A DNA stretch of 64,000 nt from Desulfatitalea sp. BRH_c12 (lineage in GTDB: Bacteria > Desulfobacterota > Desulfobacteria > Desulfobacterales > Desulfosarcinaceae): assembly GCA_000961655.1 (NCBI GenBank), contig LADR01000013.1, positions 1 through 64,000 of the forward strand, given 5' to 3'. This document shows, one piece after another, positions 49,885-59,547 of this stretch. Position 1 is the first letter of the stretch. Each line of letters begins with the position of its first letter. The notes beneath the pieces were generated by a model. It saw only the letters and a list, made by a program, of their open reading frames with translations. It did not search any database and had not been told where the DNA came from. Position numbers and translations under genes: made by a program.

Positions 49885-51813
49885 TCATGAAAGCGTGAGT
49901 TTGTGCGCCCGGGTACGCGATTCGTTTTCGGCCGAAACGCGGACGGCGCGGCGGCCTTGCACCGGGCATTCATGCTCGCATACCCCGCAACCAATGCATT
50001 GGTGAGGGTCTATGTAGGGTTGCTGCAGCCGGATCAGAATGTCAATCGTCCGGCCGCTGATCCGGTCCAATGCAGGAAGATCGTCTTTGACGCTCAAAAT
50101 CAGCTTTTGGTGGGTGTTGGTGATGATGGGCACAGGCCGCAGATCGCCGATTCGACAGAAGTAATCGCCGGTGCCATACTGTTCCGGCTGCAAATCTCCT
50201 TTTTCAAGGACCAGGCTGTCGGCGGCGACTGTCTGCACCGTGCGCACGCTATTGCGAACCGGCTGAAACAGCGTGCGGGTGAAGATGGCCTTGGGACTCA
50301 CCGGACAATTCTCCTGGCATACGATGCAAGGGGTGTCCATGGCCCAGGGCAGGCAGCGGCCGCGGTCGATAAAAGCCATGCCGATTCGCAGGGGGCCAGT
50401 GCTGGCGAAGCGACCGCGGCCCATGCGTTCGTCCACGCTCAGCGGACGCAAGGCCGCGGTGGGGCAGACTTGGCTGCAGGCCACGCAGTTATGCTGGCAG
50501 CCGCTGCTGCCGATGCGGAAATGGAGCAGGGGAGTCCACAATCCTTCCAAGCCGCTTTGCAGGCCGGCCGGATGGATGACATTGCTCGGGCAAACGCGCA
50601 TGCACTGGCCGCATTTGATGCAGCGGGTCAAAAAGGCATCCTCACGCAAGGCTCCCGGCGGGCGGATCACATCCGGGCGCCAGTTCGCGGAGGCATGCCC
50701 ATCCAGTCGCAGGATGGGCACCGCAGCCAACCCGCCGACCATGGCCGCGACCACGTGACGTCGGTCCAGATCCGGAATGATCTGTTCACCCCGGGCCGAG
50801 AGCTGCGTATGATAGGTCATGACGCCATGGCCGCATTCATCCAGGCAATTCAGGCAGAGCACGCATTCGCTCGTGCGGATTTTTCCCGCAGGCGCGCAGG
50901 CCCCCTCGCACGCCTGCTCGCATCGTGTGCAATCCGTGCAGCCGTCGGTCTTTTGCCCGATGCGCCAGATACTCCAGCGGCTCAGAAGTCCGAACAAGGC
51001 ACCCAGCGGACAGATAAAGCGGCAATAAAAACGGGGGATGCGCAGCGACAGCAACAGAAAAAGGAGGAAAAGGAGGCCGATCAATCCGGCCGAGGGATAG
51101 ATGCGCGGGGTCTCCGAGACGATTTTTACCGGCGAGTCGACCAATGGCAGCAATACCAGTGTGACCGAACGATAGATCAAGGCGATGGGGTCGAGCAGGC
51201 CGGTTTGCAAAGAGGCCGTCAGTGGTTGGGCCTGCGTGAGGTGCAGGATAACGCCCGCTGCCGCGATCACCAAGGTAATAACAAGGGCCGCGCGGCGTCC
51301 ATTCCGCAGGTGTTTAAAGATGATGGTGAGCGCGAGTGCCCCAACCGACACCAACAATATCGTCCGCAAAATTCCGGGTTGCGATGTATCCAGCATCCAC
51401 TGCAGCAGGCCGGCCGACGCCGTCGCAAGCAGGAAGAGCAGTATATAATATTTGACACGCTGTGCCGGGTGCGGCTGGTTGCGTTGAATGCGACGCGCGA
51501 AAGTCATGCCGCGGCCCCCCAGATAACCCATGACCTGCTGCACGCTGCCGAAGGGACACACCCATCCGCAGAAAAAGCGGCCCAGCACGAAGGTCAGCGC
51601 GACGGTCACCACCCCCCATATCAACCCGGCATAAACCGTATGCGTGGATAGCAGGACGCTCAGTCCGATCAGAGGATCGAGCTGCAGAAACCAGTTGATC
51701 GGCCATCCACGCAGCTGCCACCAGCGCTCCCCAAGGGTGGCGACGACGCACAGCCAGATGAATAGCAGGAAAAAGAAGAGTTGACTGATTCGACGGGTCG
51801 TTAGGATTCGCAT
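49885..51813 (-). CDS. Polyferredoxin membrane protein (NapH/RnfB-like 4Fe-4S)
   Basis: 642 residues. N-terminal half has about six helices with two NapH-type motifs, FFCGWVCPFGSVQ and FYCRFICPLGAL. A run of ferredoxin knuckles follows: CTDCTRCEQACEGAC, CVLCLNCLDECG, CIKCGQCMRVCP, CQHNCVACSQVCP, CIVCQENCP and CIGCGVCEHECP, enough for six or more [4Fe-4S] clusters. A second hydrophobic stretch after RRHVVAAMVGGLAAVPIL (about residue 325) would place the last domains across the membrane; its twin arginines resemble an internal Tat-like element. A fusion of NapH-like and NapG-like parts in one chain. Likely carries electrons from the quinone pool or cytosol to the adjacent periplasmic redox proteins. 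Confidence 0.87.
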   Translation of the reverse strand: MRILTTRRISQLFFFLLFIWLCVVATLGERWWQLRGWPINWFLQLDPLIGLSVLLSTHTVYAGLIWGVVTVALTFVLGRFFCGWVCPFGSVQQVMGYLGGRGMTFARRIQRNQPHPAQRVKYYILLFLLATASAGLLQWMLDTSQPGILRTILLVSVGALALTIIFKHLRNGRRAALVITLVIAAAGVILHLTQAQPLTASLQTGLLDPIALIYRSVTLVLLPLVDSPVKIVSETPRIYPSAGLIGLLFLLFLLLSLRIPRFYCRFICPLGALFGLLSRWSIWRIGQKTDGCTDCTRCEQACEGACAPAGKIRTSECVLCLNCLDECGHGVMTYHTQLSARGEQIIPDLDRRHVVAAMVGGLAAVPILRLDGHASANWRPDVIRPPGALREDAFLTRCIKCGQCMRVCPSNVIHPAGLQSGLEGLWTPLLHFRIGSSGCQHNCVACSQVCPTAALRPLSVDERMGRGRFASTGPLRIGMAFIDRGRCLPWAMDTPCIVCQENCPVSPKAIFTRTLFQPVRNSVRTVQTVAADSLVLEKGDLQPEQYGTGDYFCRIGDLRPVPIITNTHQKLILSVKDDLPALDRISGRTIDILIRLQQPYIDPHQCIGCGVCEHECPVQGRRAVRVSAENESRTRAHKLTLS

Positions 51814-51878
51814 GGGTGGTGATTCGTTAATATGGTGATTGCAAAAATATTTATTGGTCCATCGATCGAATCGACGCG

Positions 51879-52826
51879 TTAACGACTCAATAAATCCCCG
51901 GCCATCCGCAGATGGGGCAGGTCCTCAATTGTTTTGCCGAGCAATTCGGCGCCCCTGGTGTCCACTGCCACCGGATCGGTGCCGGCGATCAGTGTCCGGG
52001 TTGCTTTCAGATCGTCGAAAGAGCCGCCGGTCGGGCCATTGTGCATCATGCTCAGGGTGCCGTCCAGGATCACCAGGGTCGGTTTGATCAGCAGGGCCAG
52101 TTCGCTGATGATCGTGTGAATCTGCTGGTGAAAGATGTTGCGGCGGCCACCCAGCAGGCCGTACCAGTTTTTAATCGTCATGGATGCGCCGCTGCGGTGG
52201 TGATCCTTGACCGGGGCCAGTCCGATGACTTTGTCGACGCGCCGCAGCGGCGCGGTCAACACGGGCCAATGTCGGATTAAAGTTGCACCCGGAATGCTGT
52301 ACGGCTCAAACAGATCTTGATCCGGTAGCACGATTTCGGCGCCTTCTGCATGGGCTGCGGCGCTGATGCCGCTCAGGGTAAAACAGCTGCCCGGATCGTT
52401 TATCGGATTATCGGTCACCAGCACTTTGGCTGCCCCGGCCTCACGGCACATGCGGACGACCTGGGCGACCAGCTCGGGATGGGAGGTGGCGCCGATCGCC
52501 GGGGGTGCGGCAAAAGCGGCGTTCACTTTGAGCAACACGCGGTCACCAGGGCGGATAAAAGCGGCCATGCCGCCCAAAGCGCCCACAGCCTCGCGCACCA
52601 TGCGGCCGCGATGGTCACCATGGGCCACGGACATCCGACCCGCCAGAGATGGGATGGAGAAATCAGGCAGCACACCAGCGCTACTTTGCGATTCCCCTTC
52701 AGGACCTTTACGGTCCCAGAAAGAAAACCCTATCGCTCCGGCACCGATGACGCCGAAAAGGCCGCGCGTCATTCTGCGCAGAAAGGCGCGGCGATCAAAA
52801 GGCTGCGACTGCAACTCATTGGGCAT
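51879..52826 (-). CDS. Tat-exported DUF362 protein
   Basis: 315 residues from ATG 52826, overlapping the end of the upstream gene by 11 bases. Twin-arginine signal FDRRAFLRRMTRGLFGVIGAG. DUF362 features: FIRPGDRVLLKVNAAF, ATSHPELVAQVVRMCREAGA, VLVTDNPINDP, VDKVIGLAPVKDHHRSGA, SMTIKNWYGLLGG, LVILDGTLSMMHNGP and LIAGTDPVAVDTRGAELLG. Usual family members may carry a ferredoxin domain; this one has none. Activity not established. Third gene of the five-gene unit. Confidence 0.84.
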   Translation of the reverse strand: MPNELQSQPFDRRAFLRRMTRGLFGVIGAGAIGFSFWDRKGPEGESQSSAGVLPDFSIPSLAGRMSVAHGDHRGRMVREAVGALGGMAAFIRPGDRVLLKVNAAFAAPPAIGATSHPELVAQVVRMCREAGAAKVLVTDNPINDPGSCFTLSGISAAAHAEGAEIVLPDQDLFEPYSIPGATLIRHWPVLTAPLRRVDKVIGLAPVKDHHRSGASMTIKNWYGLLGGRRNIFHQQIHTIISELALLIKPTLVILDGTLSMMHNGPTGGSFDDLKATRTLIAGTDPVAVDTRGAELLGKTIEDLPHLRMAGDLLSR

Positions 52827-53847
52827 CGGAGGCCTCGCTCGCATTACGGTACAACGCTTCGGCCAGTTCGAGGGCCAGGTCCAGATCGTCGGCTTCATGC
52901 ACGCCGCCCAGCAGTTCGCCCTGGCTGAACACGATTTCATACATGTCCAGAATGGCAATCACCTGAAATGGCGGCGCAGCCTCTGGCCGGGCCACCGGCT
53001 GCCCGCCGTAGTCGATCAGATAGGCGACGTAGGCCTCTGCCAGTTCTTCGGCCTGCGCGGCCGACGCCCTGCGTGACAGAAACGCCATGGCAGTCCGGTC
53101 GCCGCGGCGATATTTAGCGGAAAAGATCTGGTCAAACGGTTCGAAACCGAAAGCATTGGCGGCGGTCAATGACAGTGAATCAGTCACCCGATCCGTTTCC
53201 GGGAACAACGCGCGTTCATCCTTAACAGCCGCCGCTGCCGGATGCGCCTGGACGAAAGCGCGCGCCAGATCGGTCATTTTCGCCACGATCGCCTCGGACG
53301 ACGCCGAGCCGATAATTTCCACATAGTGGCGGTCCTGAACCAGAAAAATGCCGTTGGCCGCCTGGTACGCATCGACGGTAAGATCCAAGGTTCGGGCATT
53401 GGCGCGGCGCTGTTGGCTGTACACTGAAAAGGCGCTGGCATGATCGTCCATCGTGTAGACAAACTGCTCGAGCCAGTGTTCCGGATGGTCGGACAATCTG
53501 AAGCGCCGGTTCTCCAGACGTTCGAAGCCGGCGGAAAGATACAATTCGGCCTTGCCGTTGATCTTATCTGACAAGCTGGCCGCATCGTAGGCTTCGGGTG
53601 GCGAAAGGGCTTGCAAACCGCTGACAGGGCTTGCGTCCAGGCCCTGGGTAACGGCGGCGCCCGGTTGTGGCTGTATTTCATCCGCCGGTTGGGCCCGCCA
53701 AGTGGACGGATCGAAGCGGGTCTGCAAAGCGATGATTGACAGTGCAATGATGCCCAGCACGCTTAAAATGAAAAAACTCAGTCGGCGCTCGCCGACGGGC
53801 ACGGAACGGTTGGCGTTCAAATGGGGTTTATGGAATGTCGCATTCAC
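52816..53847 (-). CDS. DUF6599-type membrane-anchored protein
   Basis: 343 residues. Start is the GTG at 53847, which overlaps the stop of the diguanylate cyclase (GTGA), so translation is coupled; there is no separate ribosome site. One N-terminal helix (FFILSVLGIIALSIIALQ), then periplasmic sequence: NGKAELYLSAGFERLENRRF, EIIGSASSEAIVAKMTDLA, KYRRGDRTAMAFLSRRAS. The NGKAELYLSAGF pattern is typical of DUF6599. Companion of DUF362 in several sulfate reducers as I recall it. Function unknown. Confidence 0.78.
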   Translation of the reverse strand: MNATFHKPHLNANRSVPVGERRLSFFILSVLGIIALSIIALQTRFDPSTWRAQPADEIQPQPGAAVTQGLDASPVSGLQALSPPEAYDAASLSDKINGKAELYLSAGFERLENRRFRLSDHPEHWLEQFVYTMDDHASAFSVYSQQRRANARTLDLTVDAYQAANGIFLVQDRHYVEIIGSASSEAIVAKMTDLARAFVQAHPAAAAVKDERALFPETDRVTDSLSLTAANAFGFEPFDQIFSAKYRRGDRTAMAFLSRRASAAQAEELAEAYVAYLIDYGGQPVARPEAAPPFQVIAILDMYEIVFSQGELLGGVHEADDLDLALELAEALYRNASEASDAQ

Positions 53848-54785
53848 CGCAAATCGCTGCGAAACAGGCAGGACACGCGGTTGCGGCCCGCCTGCTTGGA
53901 TTGATACATGGCTTTGTCGGCCCTTTGGACAAAAGCGGCGATCTCTTCCTGCCACTCATACTCGGTAACCCCGAGACTGATCGAGATGAACACCGTCGGA
54001 CCATCCTTTTCGGGATAAAACGATTCCTCGGCCACGGCCACCCGGATGCGTTCGGCGACAGTGGCGGCTTCATCGCATTCGGTTTCGGGCAAAATGATGG
54101 TGAACTCTTCACCGCCATAGCGGTAGGCTGAATCCATTTTGCGCAGACAGCTTTTGATCACTTGCCCGAGTCGGACGAGCACCTTGTCCCCTTCAAGGTG
54201 TCCGTGCTGGTCATTGTATTCCTTGAATCTATCGATGTCCAGCAACAGTAGGCTCAACGGCCTCTGGTAGCGGGTGGTGCGGTCGATCTCTATTTTGAGC
54301 TGATTGTAGAAATAGCGTGAATTGTAAAGTTTGGTCAGACCGTCGGTGATCGACAGGCGCTTGAGTTTTTCAAGCATGTGGATACGTTCCTGCGTCAGGC
54401 GCCGTTCCTTAAGCACCCGCCGCAAGCGCAGCAGCAGCTCTTCGAAGCGCACCGGCTTAAAGACGAAGTCGCTGGCGCCCTTGCTGATGGCCTCTTCATA
54501 AGAGTAATCGCCGCTATAGCCGGTCATCACGATGACATCTATTTCGAAACGCTTCCGAATACGATCTGTCAGATCGAGGCCATCCATGCCGGGCAACATG
54601 ATGTCGGTAATGACCACATCGATGTTGCTGTCTTTAAGCATGTCCAAGGCTTCTTCAGCGCTGGCTGCCGTTGAGGACGAGTAGCCGGCCAATTTCACGA
54701 ATTCATGCATGGAATCGCGGATTTCGGCATCATCGTCCACAATCAGGATATGAGCGTCTATCGTGCTCTGGGATACTTCGCCCAT
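53844..54785 (-). CDS. Response regulator with GGDEF domain (diguanylate cyclase)
   Basis: 313 residues from ATG 54785 (AGAGAGG ahead). Receiver: HILIVDDDAEIRDSM, acceptor Asp in VVITDIMLPGMDGLD, VIVMTGYSG, FVFKPVRFEEL. GGDEF domain: SITDGLTKLYNSRYF, LLLLDIDRFKEYNDQHGHLE, RYGGEEFTIILPE, ISISLGV. The I-site RxxD occurs as RKMD five residues before GGEEF, so product inhibition is likely. Makes c-di-GMP in response to an unseen kinase. First gene of the five-gene unit and overlaps the DUF6599 gene by four bases. Confidence 0.92.
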   Translation of the reverse strand: MGEVSQSTIDAHILIVDDDAEIRDSMHEFVKLAGYSSSTAASAEEALDMLKDSNIDVVITDIMLPGMDGLDLTDRIRKRFEIDVIVMTGYSGDYSYEEAISKGASDFVFKPVRFEELLLRLRRVLKERRLTQERIHMLEKLKRLSITDGLTKLYNSRYFYNQLKIEIDRTTRYQRPLSLLLLDIDRFKEYNDQHGHLEGDKVLVRLGQVIKSCLRKMDSAYRYGGEEFTIILPETECDEAATVAERIRVAVAEESFYPEKDGPTVFISISLGVTEYEWQEEIAAFVQRADKAMYQSKQAGRNRVSCLFRSDLR

Positions 54786-55080
54786 GGGCCTCTCTTTAGC
54801 GGTTGACACTCTTCGAAACAATCTGATAGTAAAACAAATTTCACACGTTAGCAGAATATACCGGCTCGCATGAGGGAAGTCAACCCGGTTTTAGGGGCAG
54901 CATTTCAGCATCGGGGCCGGCTTGGGACATACTAAAATGGCAGATAATCGATATCGCGCGCACCATATTTAGCAAGCGCCACGAACCCCCTGCAATATTC
55001 CTCCCAAGGGCGGTCACTCATTTACAACCATATTCGGTCTTGCCGGGAGCATTTTCCCGGCCGAAAAACGCGCTTAATCC

Positions 55081-56877
55081 ATGAAACAAATTCGTAATTT
55101 CAGTATCATCGCTCACATCGACCATGGCAAGTCCACTTTGTCGGACCGCCTGATTCAGGCCACCAATATCGTGGCTGCCCGTGATTTCAAGGATCAAATC
55201 CTGGACAGCATGGATATCGAACGCGAGCGGGGCATCACCATCAAAAGCAACACCGTGTGCTTGCCTTACAAAGCCGCGGATGGCCGGGAGTATACCCTGA
55301 ACCTCATCGATACGCCCGGTCACGTGGATTTTTCCTATGAGGTCTCGCGGGCCCTGGCCTCTTGCGAAGGGGCCCTGCTGCTCGTCGATGCCAGCCAGGG
55401 GGTGGAAGCCCAGACGCTGGCCAACTTGCTGCTGGCCATGGAGCACAACCTGGAAATCATTCCAGTCATCAACAAGATCGATCTGCCGTCCGCCGATATC
55501 GAGCGGGTCAAACATCAGATCGAGGAAGACCTCGGGCTTGATTCGGAGAAAGCCATCCTGGTGTCAGCCAAGGAAGGCACTGGCATTTCCGAACTGATGG
55601 AGGCCATCGTCACCAAACTGCCGCCACCCAAGGGTGATCCGCAAGCACCCTTGCAGGCGTTGATTTTTGACTCGCACTATGACGTTTTCCGGGGCACCAT
55701 CGTCCATTTCCGTATCTTCGAAGGGTCGCTCAAAGCCGGTGAACGCATCCGCTTCATGTACAACAATACCATGCATAAAGTGGAAGAAGTGGGCCTGTTC
55801 CAGATCGTGCGCAAGCCTCAGAAAGAACTCGCGGCAGGCGAAGTGGGCTACATGATCGCTGGCATCAAGACCGTCAGCGATACGCGCTGCGGTGATACCA
55901 TCACCTTGCAGGATCGCCCCTGCGACGCCCCGCTTCCGGGATTTCGCGATGCCAAGCCGGTCGTGTTTGCGTCGATCTATCCCGTAGCCGCCGATGAATA
56001 TGAGGAACTGGCCCAATCTCTTGAGAAACTCAAGCTCAACGATGCATCCCTGATCTATGAAAAGGATACTTCGGCGGCGCTCGGCTTCGGGTTCCGATGC
56101 GGCTTTTTGGGACTGCTGCATCTGGAGGTCGTCCAGGAGCGGCTCGAGCGCGAGTACGACCAGTCGGTCATTCTCACCGTGCCCTCGGTAAGCTACAAGA
56201 TCATTCTCAATGATAAGACCGAGATGATCATCGACAACCCGACGCATTATCCGGACCCAACCACCATCGAGCAGGCCCTGGAGCCCTATATCCGCGCGAG
56301 CATCATCATTCCCGACCGTTACATGGGTGCGGTCATGAAGCTTTGCCTGGACCGGCGCGGCATCAATAAAAACTACCAGTACCTGACCAGCAACCGCTTG
56401 GAAATGATTTTCGAACTGCCCCTGTCGGAGGTCATTTTCGATTTTTACGACCGCCTTAAAACCCAAACGCAAGGGTATGGTTCGTTTGATTACGAGGTCA
56501 TCGATTACAGGCCGGGCAAACTTGTCAAATTGGATATTCTGATCAACGGCGAGCGCGTGGACGCCCTTTCCCAACTCGTCCATGAAGAGCGCTCCTATAC
56601 GCGCGCTCGCGTGGCATGCGACAAACTCAGTGAAGAGATTCCGCGCCAGCAGTTCAAAATCGCCATCCAGGGGGTCGTCGGCGGCAAAATCATTTCACGT
56701 TCGACCGTCAACGCCTTCCGCAAGGACGTTACAGCCAAGTGCTATGGTGGTGATATCAGCCGCAAGCGCAAACTCCTCGAAAAGCAGAAGAAGGGCAAGA
56801 AACGCATGAAGATGGTCGGCAAGGTAATGCTGCCGCAGAGCGCGTTTTTGGCGGTTCTCAAAACGGATACGGAGTAA
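55081..56877 (+). CDS. lepA: Elongation factor 4 (LepA)
   Basis: 598 residues, standard length. GTPase motifs: IAHIDHGKSTLSDRL, DTPGHVDFSYEVSRAL, NKIDLPSAD, VSAKEGTGI. C-terminal LepA-specific domain with the basic end KRMKMVGKVMLPQSAFLAVLKTD. Binds ribosomes and affects back-translocation or initiation. No ribosome site stands out in front of the ATG. Free-standing; leuC-like gene 100 bp downstream. Confidence 0.97.
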   Translation: MKQIRNFSIIAHIDHGKSTLSDRLIQATNIVAARDFKDQILDSMDIERERGITIKSNTVCLPYKAADGREYTLNLIDTPGHVDFSYEVSRALASCEGALLLVDASQGVEAQTLANLLLAMEHNLEIIPVINKIDLPSADIERVKHQIEEDLGLDSEKAILVSAKEGTGISELMEAIVTKLPPPKGDPQAPLQALIFDSHYDVFRGTIVHFRIFEGSLKAGERIRFMYNNTMHKVEEVGLFQIVRKPQKELAAGEVGYMIAGIKTVSDTRCGDTITLQDRPCDAPLPGFRDAKPVVFASIYPVAADEYEELAQSLEKLKLNDASLIYEKDTSAALGFGFRCGFLGLLHLEVVQERLEREYDQSVILTVPSVSYKIILNDKTEMIIDNPTHYPDPTTIEQALEPYIRASIIIPDRYMGAVMKLCLDRRGINKNYQYLTSNRLEMIFELPLSEVIFDFYDRLKTQTQGYGSFDYEVIDYRPGKLVKLDILINGERVDALSQLVHEERSYTRARVACDKLSEEIPRQQFKIAIQGVVGGKIISRSTVNAFRKDVTAKCYGGDISRKRKLLEKQKKGKKRMKMVGKVMLPQSAFLAVLKTDTE

Positions 56878-56913
56878 GGGGTTCGAGTTTTAGGCTTCAT
56901 GTTTTAAGCAGGG

Positions 56914-56942
56914 GGCGCCGGCGTTGGAACCCGAAAGTTGAA
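56914..56942 (+). repeat. Right-end fragment of repeat family A
   Basis: GGCGCCGGCGTTGGAACCCG followed by AAAGTTGAA, the same block as the right end of the copy at 12923-13189. Confidence 0.5.
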
Positions 56943-56977
56943 TAAAACCTAAAACTCTCTCCGAAGGAGTATATAAT

Positions 56978-58267
56978 ATGGGCCAGACAATCGCGCAGAA
57001 AATATTCGAAAGCCACGTGGTGGACCGTCCTACGCCCGACACGTACGTGTTGCGGCTGGATGCGGTGTTCTGCCACGAAATCACGACGCCGATGGCCATC
57101 AACGATCTGGTGGCGCGCGGCAAGGATCGCGTTTTCGATTCAACCAGAATCAAGGCGGTGATCGATCATGTCACGCCGGCCAAGGACAGCAAAACCGCCA
57201 CCCAAGGCAAAATTTTGCGGGAATGGGCGCGCCGGCACGCCATTGTCGACTTTTTCGATATCGGCCGCAACGGCGTGTGTCACGCTCTTTTTCCTGAAAA
57301 AGGGTTCGTGCGCCCCGGATACACCGTCATCATGGGCGACTCGCATACCTGCACGCATGGGGCCTTCGGTGCCTTTGCCGCCGGCGTGGGCACGACCGAC
57401 CTGGAAGTGGGCATTCTGAAAGGCGTGTGCGCTTTTCGCGCGCCGTCCTCCCTCAGAATAGATATTACCGGCACACTACCGGCCGGCGTATTTGCCAAGG
57501 ATGTGATCCTTTCGATCATCGGTCGTCTGGGTGTCAACGGCGCCACTGACAAGGTGATCGAATTCCACGGCCCCGTCATCGGCGCCATGACGATGGAAGA
57601 GCGTATGACGTTGTGCAACATGGCCGTGGAAGCCGGTGCCACTTGCGGCATCTGTCCGCCTGACCGGACCACGGTGGACTACTTGTGGCCATTTATAAAA
57701 GATGATTTCGACTCGCCCGAAGCCGCGCTGGAGGCATATCGCCGCTTTGCACCGGATGAAGATGCCGTATACGATCGGATCGTGACGCATGATGTCGCCG
57801 CATTGGCGCCGCAGGCCACCTTCGGATACAAGCCGGACAATGTCAAAGACGTGTCCGAATTGGTCGGCACCCCCGTCGATCAGGTGTACATCGGTTCCTG
57901 CACCAATGGGCGCATCGAAGATTTGCGGATTGCCGCCCAGATTCTCAAGGGGCACACGATCCACCCGCGCGTGCGCGGCATTGTCTCTCCGGCCACCCCC
58001 AGGATCTATGACCAGGCACTGCGCGAAGGGATTATCGCCACTTTTATGGAAGCCGGTTTTTGCGTGACCAATCCGACCTGCGGGGCATGCCTGGGGATGA
58101 GCAACGGCGTGTTGGCCGAGGGCGAAGTGTGCGCGGCCACCACCAACCGCAATTTCAATGGCCGCATGGGCAAAGGCGGCATGGTGCACCTGATGAGCCC
58201 GGCCACGGCCGCGGCCACGGCCATCGCCGGCACGATCGCCAATTCGGATCTTTATGGGGGGCGTTAG
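56978..58267 (+). CDS. leuC: 3-isopropylmalate dehydratase-type large subunit (LeuC/HacA)
   Basis: 429 residues, matching the shorter archaeal/thermophile-type LeuC rather than the 466-residue enterobacterial one. GAAGGAG is eight bases ahead of the ATG. Fe-S ligands in YIGSCTNGRIEDL and NPTCGACLGMS; other aconitase-fold elements: MGDSHTCTHGAFGAF, GVGTTDLEVGILKG, GMGKGGMVH-like GRMGKGGMVHLMSPATAAA. Isomerises 2-isopropylmalate to 3-isopropylmalate with the small subunit; homologues in this clade can also be homoaconitase or methylcitrate-type enzymes, so leucine synthesis is the most likely but not the only role. Confidence 0.88.
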   Translation: MGQTIAQKIFESHVVDRPTPDTYVLRLDAVFCHEITTPMAINDLVARGKDRVFDSTRIKAVIDHVTPAKDSKTATQGKILREWARRHAIVDFFDIGRNGVCHALFPEKGFVRPGYTVIMGDSHTCTHGAFGAFAAGVGTTDLEVGILKGVCAFRAPSSLRIDITGTLPAGVFAKDVILSIIGRLGVNGATDKVIEFHGPVIGAMTMEERMTLCNMAVEAGATCGICPPDRTTVDYLWPFIKDDFDSPEAALEAYRRFAPDEDAVYDRIVTHDVAALAPQATFGYKPDNVKDVSELVGTPVDQVYIGSCTNGRIEDLRIAAQILKGHTIHPRVRGIVSPATPRIYDQALREGIIATFMEAGFCVTNPTCGACLGMSNGVLAEGEVCAATTNRNFNGRMGKGGMVHLMSPATAAATAIAGTIANSDLYGGR

Positions 58268-58335
58268 CCCGTTAGCCCGTTAGCCCGCGTCGTCAACCGA
58301 CTGGCGGACAGGCAACGGTACACAAAGGAACGACA

Positions 58336-58860
58336 ATGAAGGACTTTGATGGCAGCGTACTGTTTCTGGACCGTTCGGATATCAACACCGATGAAATCAT
58401 TCCAGCCCGTTACCTGACCGAAATCAGCAAAGAGGCGTTGAAGCCGCATTTGCTTGAAGATCTCAATATGGAAGAATTTGATCCGCAGGCCGATGTCGCC
58501 GGTAAGCGCGTCATCGTCACCCGCAGCAATTTCGGCTGCGGTTCTTCGCGCGAACACGCGCCATGGGCACTGGAGGTCAACGGGATTACGGTTGTCATCG
58601 CCCAGAGTTTCGCGCGTATCTTCCGTCAGAACATGTTCAATTGCGGCATGCTGGCCATCGAACTGCCAGATGAGATGATCGATCGGCTCTTCGGCCGCTA
58701 TGCCGGCCAGGCAGTTTCGGTGCGGATGGATTTTACGAACAGCCGCCTGACCTTTTGCACCCCGGAAGATGAGGAAACGGTGCCGTTCGTGATTTCAGAC
58801 TTTGACCGCCGCCTGGTCGAAGCCGGCGGTTGGGTGGAATTTGCGGACAGCCATTATTGA
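58336..58860 (+). CDS. leuD: 3-isopropylmalate dehydratase-type small subunit
   Basis: 174 residues. NTDEIIPARYL near the start and RSNFGCGSSREHAPWAL (the swivel-domain active-site loop) are diagnostic. Pairs with the large subunit encoded 68 bp upstream. AAAGGAACG before ATG 58336. A YLRT-type specificity loop typical of IPM isomerases is ARYLTEIS here, in line with the archaeal-type small subunit. Confidence 0.9.
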   Translation: MKDFDGSVLFLDRSDINTDEIIPARYLTEISKEALKPHLLEDLNMEEFDPQADVAGKRVIVTRSNFGCGSSREHAPWALEVNGITVVIAQSFARIFRQNMFNCGMLAIELPDEMIDRLFGRYAGQAVSVRMDFTNSRLTFCTPEDEETVPFVISDFDRRLVEAGGWVEFADSHY

Positions 58861-58918
58861 TGATCTCGTAAAAAGTCGGCATTTGCCATTCGAATAGTTC
58901 TGGAATCGTCGTTCAAGC

Positions 58919-59021
58919 TGTAGGGGCGAACCTTGTGTTAGTCCGGTGCGTTTTACGGGGGAGCGTTTTTGTTCAGATGCCCGTGAGTTGGACGCGGGCG
59001 AAACAAGGTCCGCCCCTACGG
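58919..59021. repeat. Family B repeat with both arms
   Basis: Arms TAGGGGCGAACCTTGT and ACAAGGTCCGCCCCTA in inverted orientation, separated by about 70 bases. Located between leuD and the convergent Spy-like gene. Confidence 0.7.
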
Positions 59022-59087
59022 GTGAAACGGGGCGATTTTGGGCTGCGTTCTCCTTGGCCGTTGGCGCATTGACCCGTGGGTTCACGA

Positions 59088-59534
59088 TTATTCCGGGTTG
59101 CGGTGAGATTTCTCCAGGTTGCGCTCGCGTTTTCTTTCTTCGCGTATCTCCATGATTTTTTGAAAGCGGTCGCGTCCCACGATTTGGCGTACCTCCAGTA
59201 GAAAAGCGAATCGGGCTTCGGCCAAACGGGTGCGCGCCTCTTCCTGCCGGCGGTGTTGTTCCAGAACGGCGGCGCGATCTAGATCGCTTTCTTCCATCAG
59301 CATGCGTAATTTGATCTGTTCGACTTCCACTTTGCTTTTCGCTTCGAGCATGTTGACCAGGGCGGTTTCAAATGCGGCCTCCAGCTGACGCGTCTCGTCC
59401 TCGCTGAGTTTCAGCGTTTCCGCAACCTGCGGTATGCGCCACCATTTTCCCCTGTAATCCTTATCCGCCTGGGCTGCTGCCACACCTAAGAGGACCATGA
59501 TCCCTATTGCCAAAAAGCGTATGTATTGGTGCAT
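59088..59534 (-). CDS. Spy/CpxP/ZraP-like periplasmic protein
   Basis: 148 residues from ATG 59534 (AAGGAG ahead). Signal peptide RFLAIGIMVLLGVAAAQA, then an all-helical domain: LKLSEDETRQLEAAFETALV, KVEVEQIKLRMLMEESDLD, EARFAFLLEVRQIVGRDRF, ending in a basic tail. This is the LTxxQ-type arrangement of small periplasmic chaperone or sensor proteins. It is the last gene of the sigma/anti-sigma operon (13 bp after the anti-sigma gene), resembling the CnrX/CnrY layout where a Spy-like protein senses metal. Sensing role here is inference. Confidence 0.78.
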   Translation of the reverse strand: MHQYIRFLAIGIMVLLGVAAAQADKDYRGKWWRIPQVAETLKLSEDETRQLEAAFETALVNMLEAKSKVEVEQIKLRMLMEESDLDRAAVLEQHRRQEEARTRLAEARFAFLLEVRQIVGRDRFQKIMEIREERKRERNLEKSHRNPE

Positions 59535-59547
59535 GAGAACTCCTTGT

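Noticed and set aside
49903-51651. 582-codon plus-strand ORF opposite the polyferredoxin gene
   Set aside because: Antisense shadow with His/Gln/Arg-rich composition; the real gene has eight cysteine motifs on the other strand.
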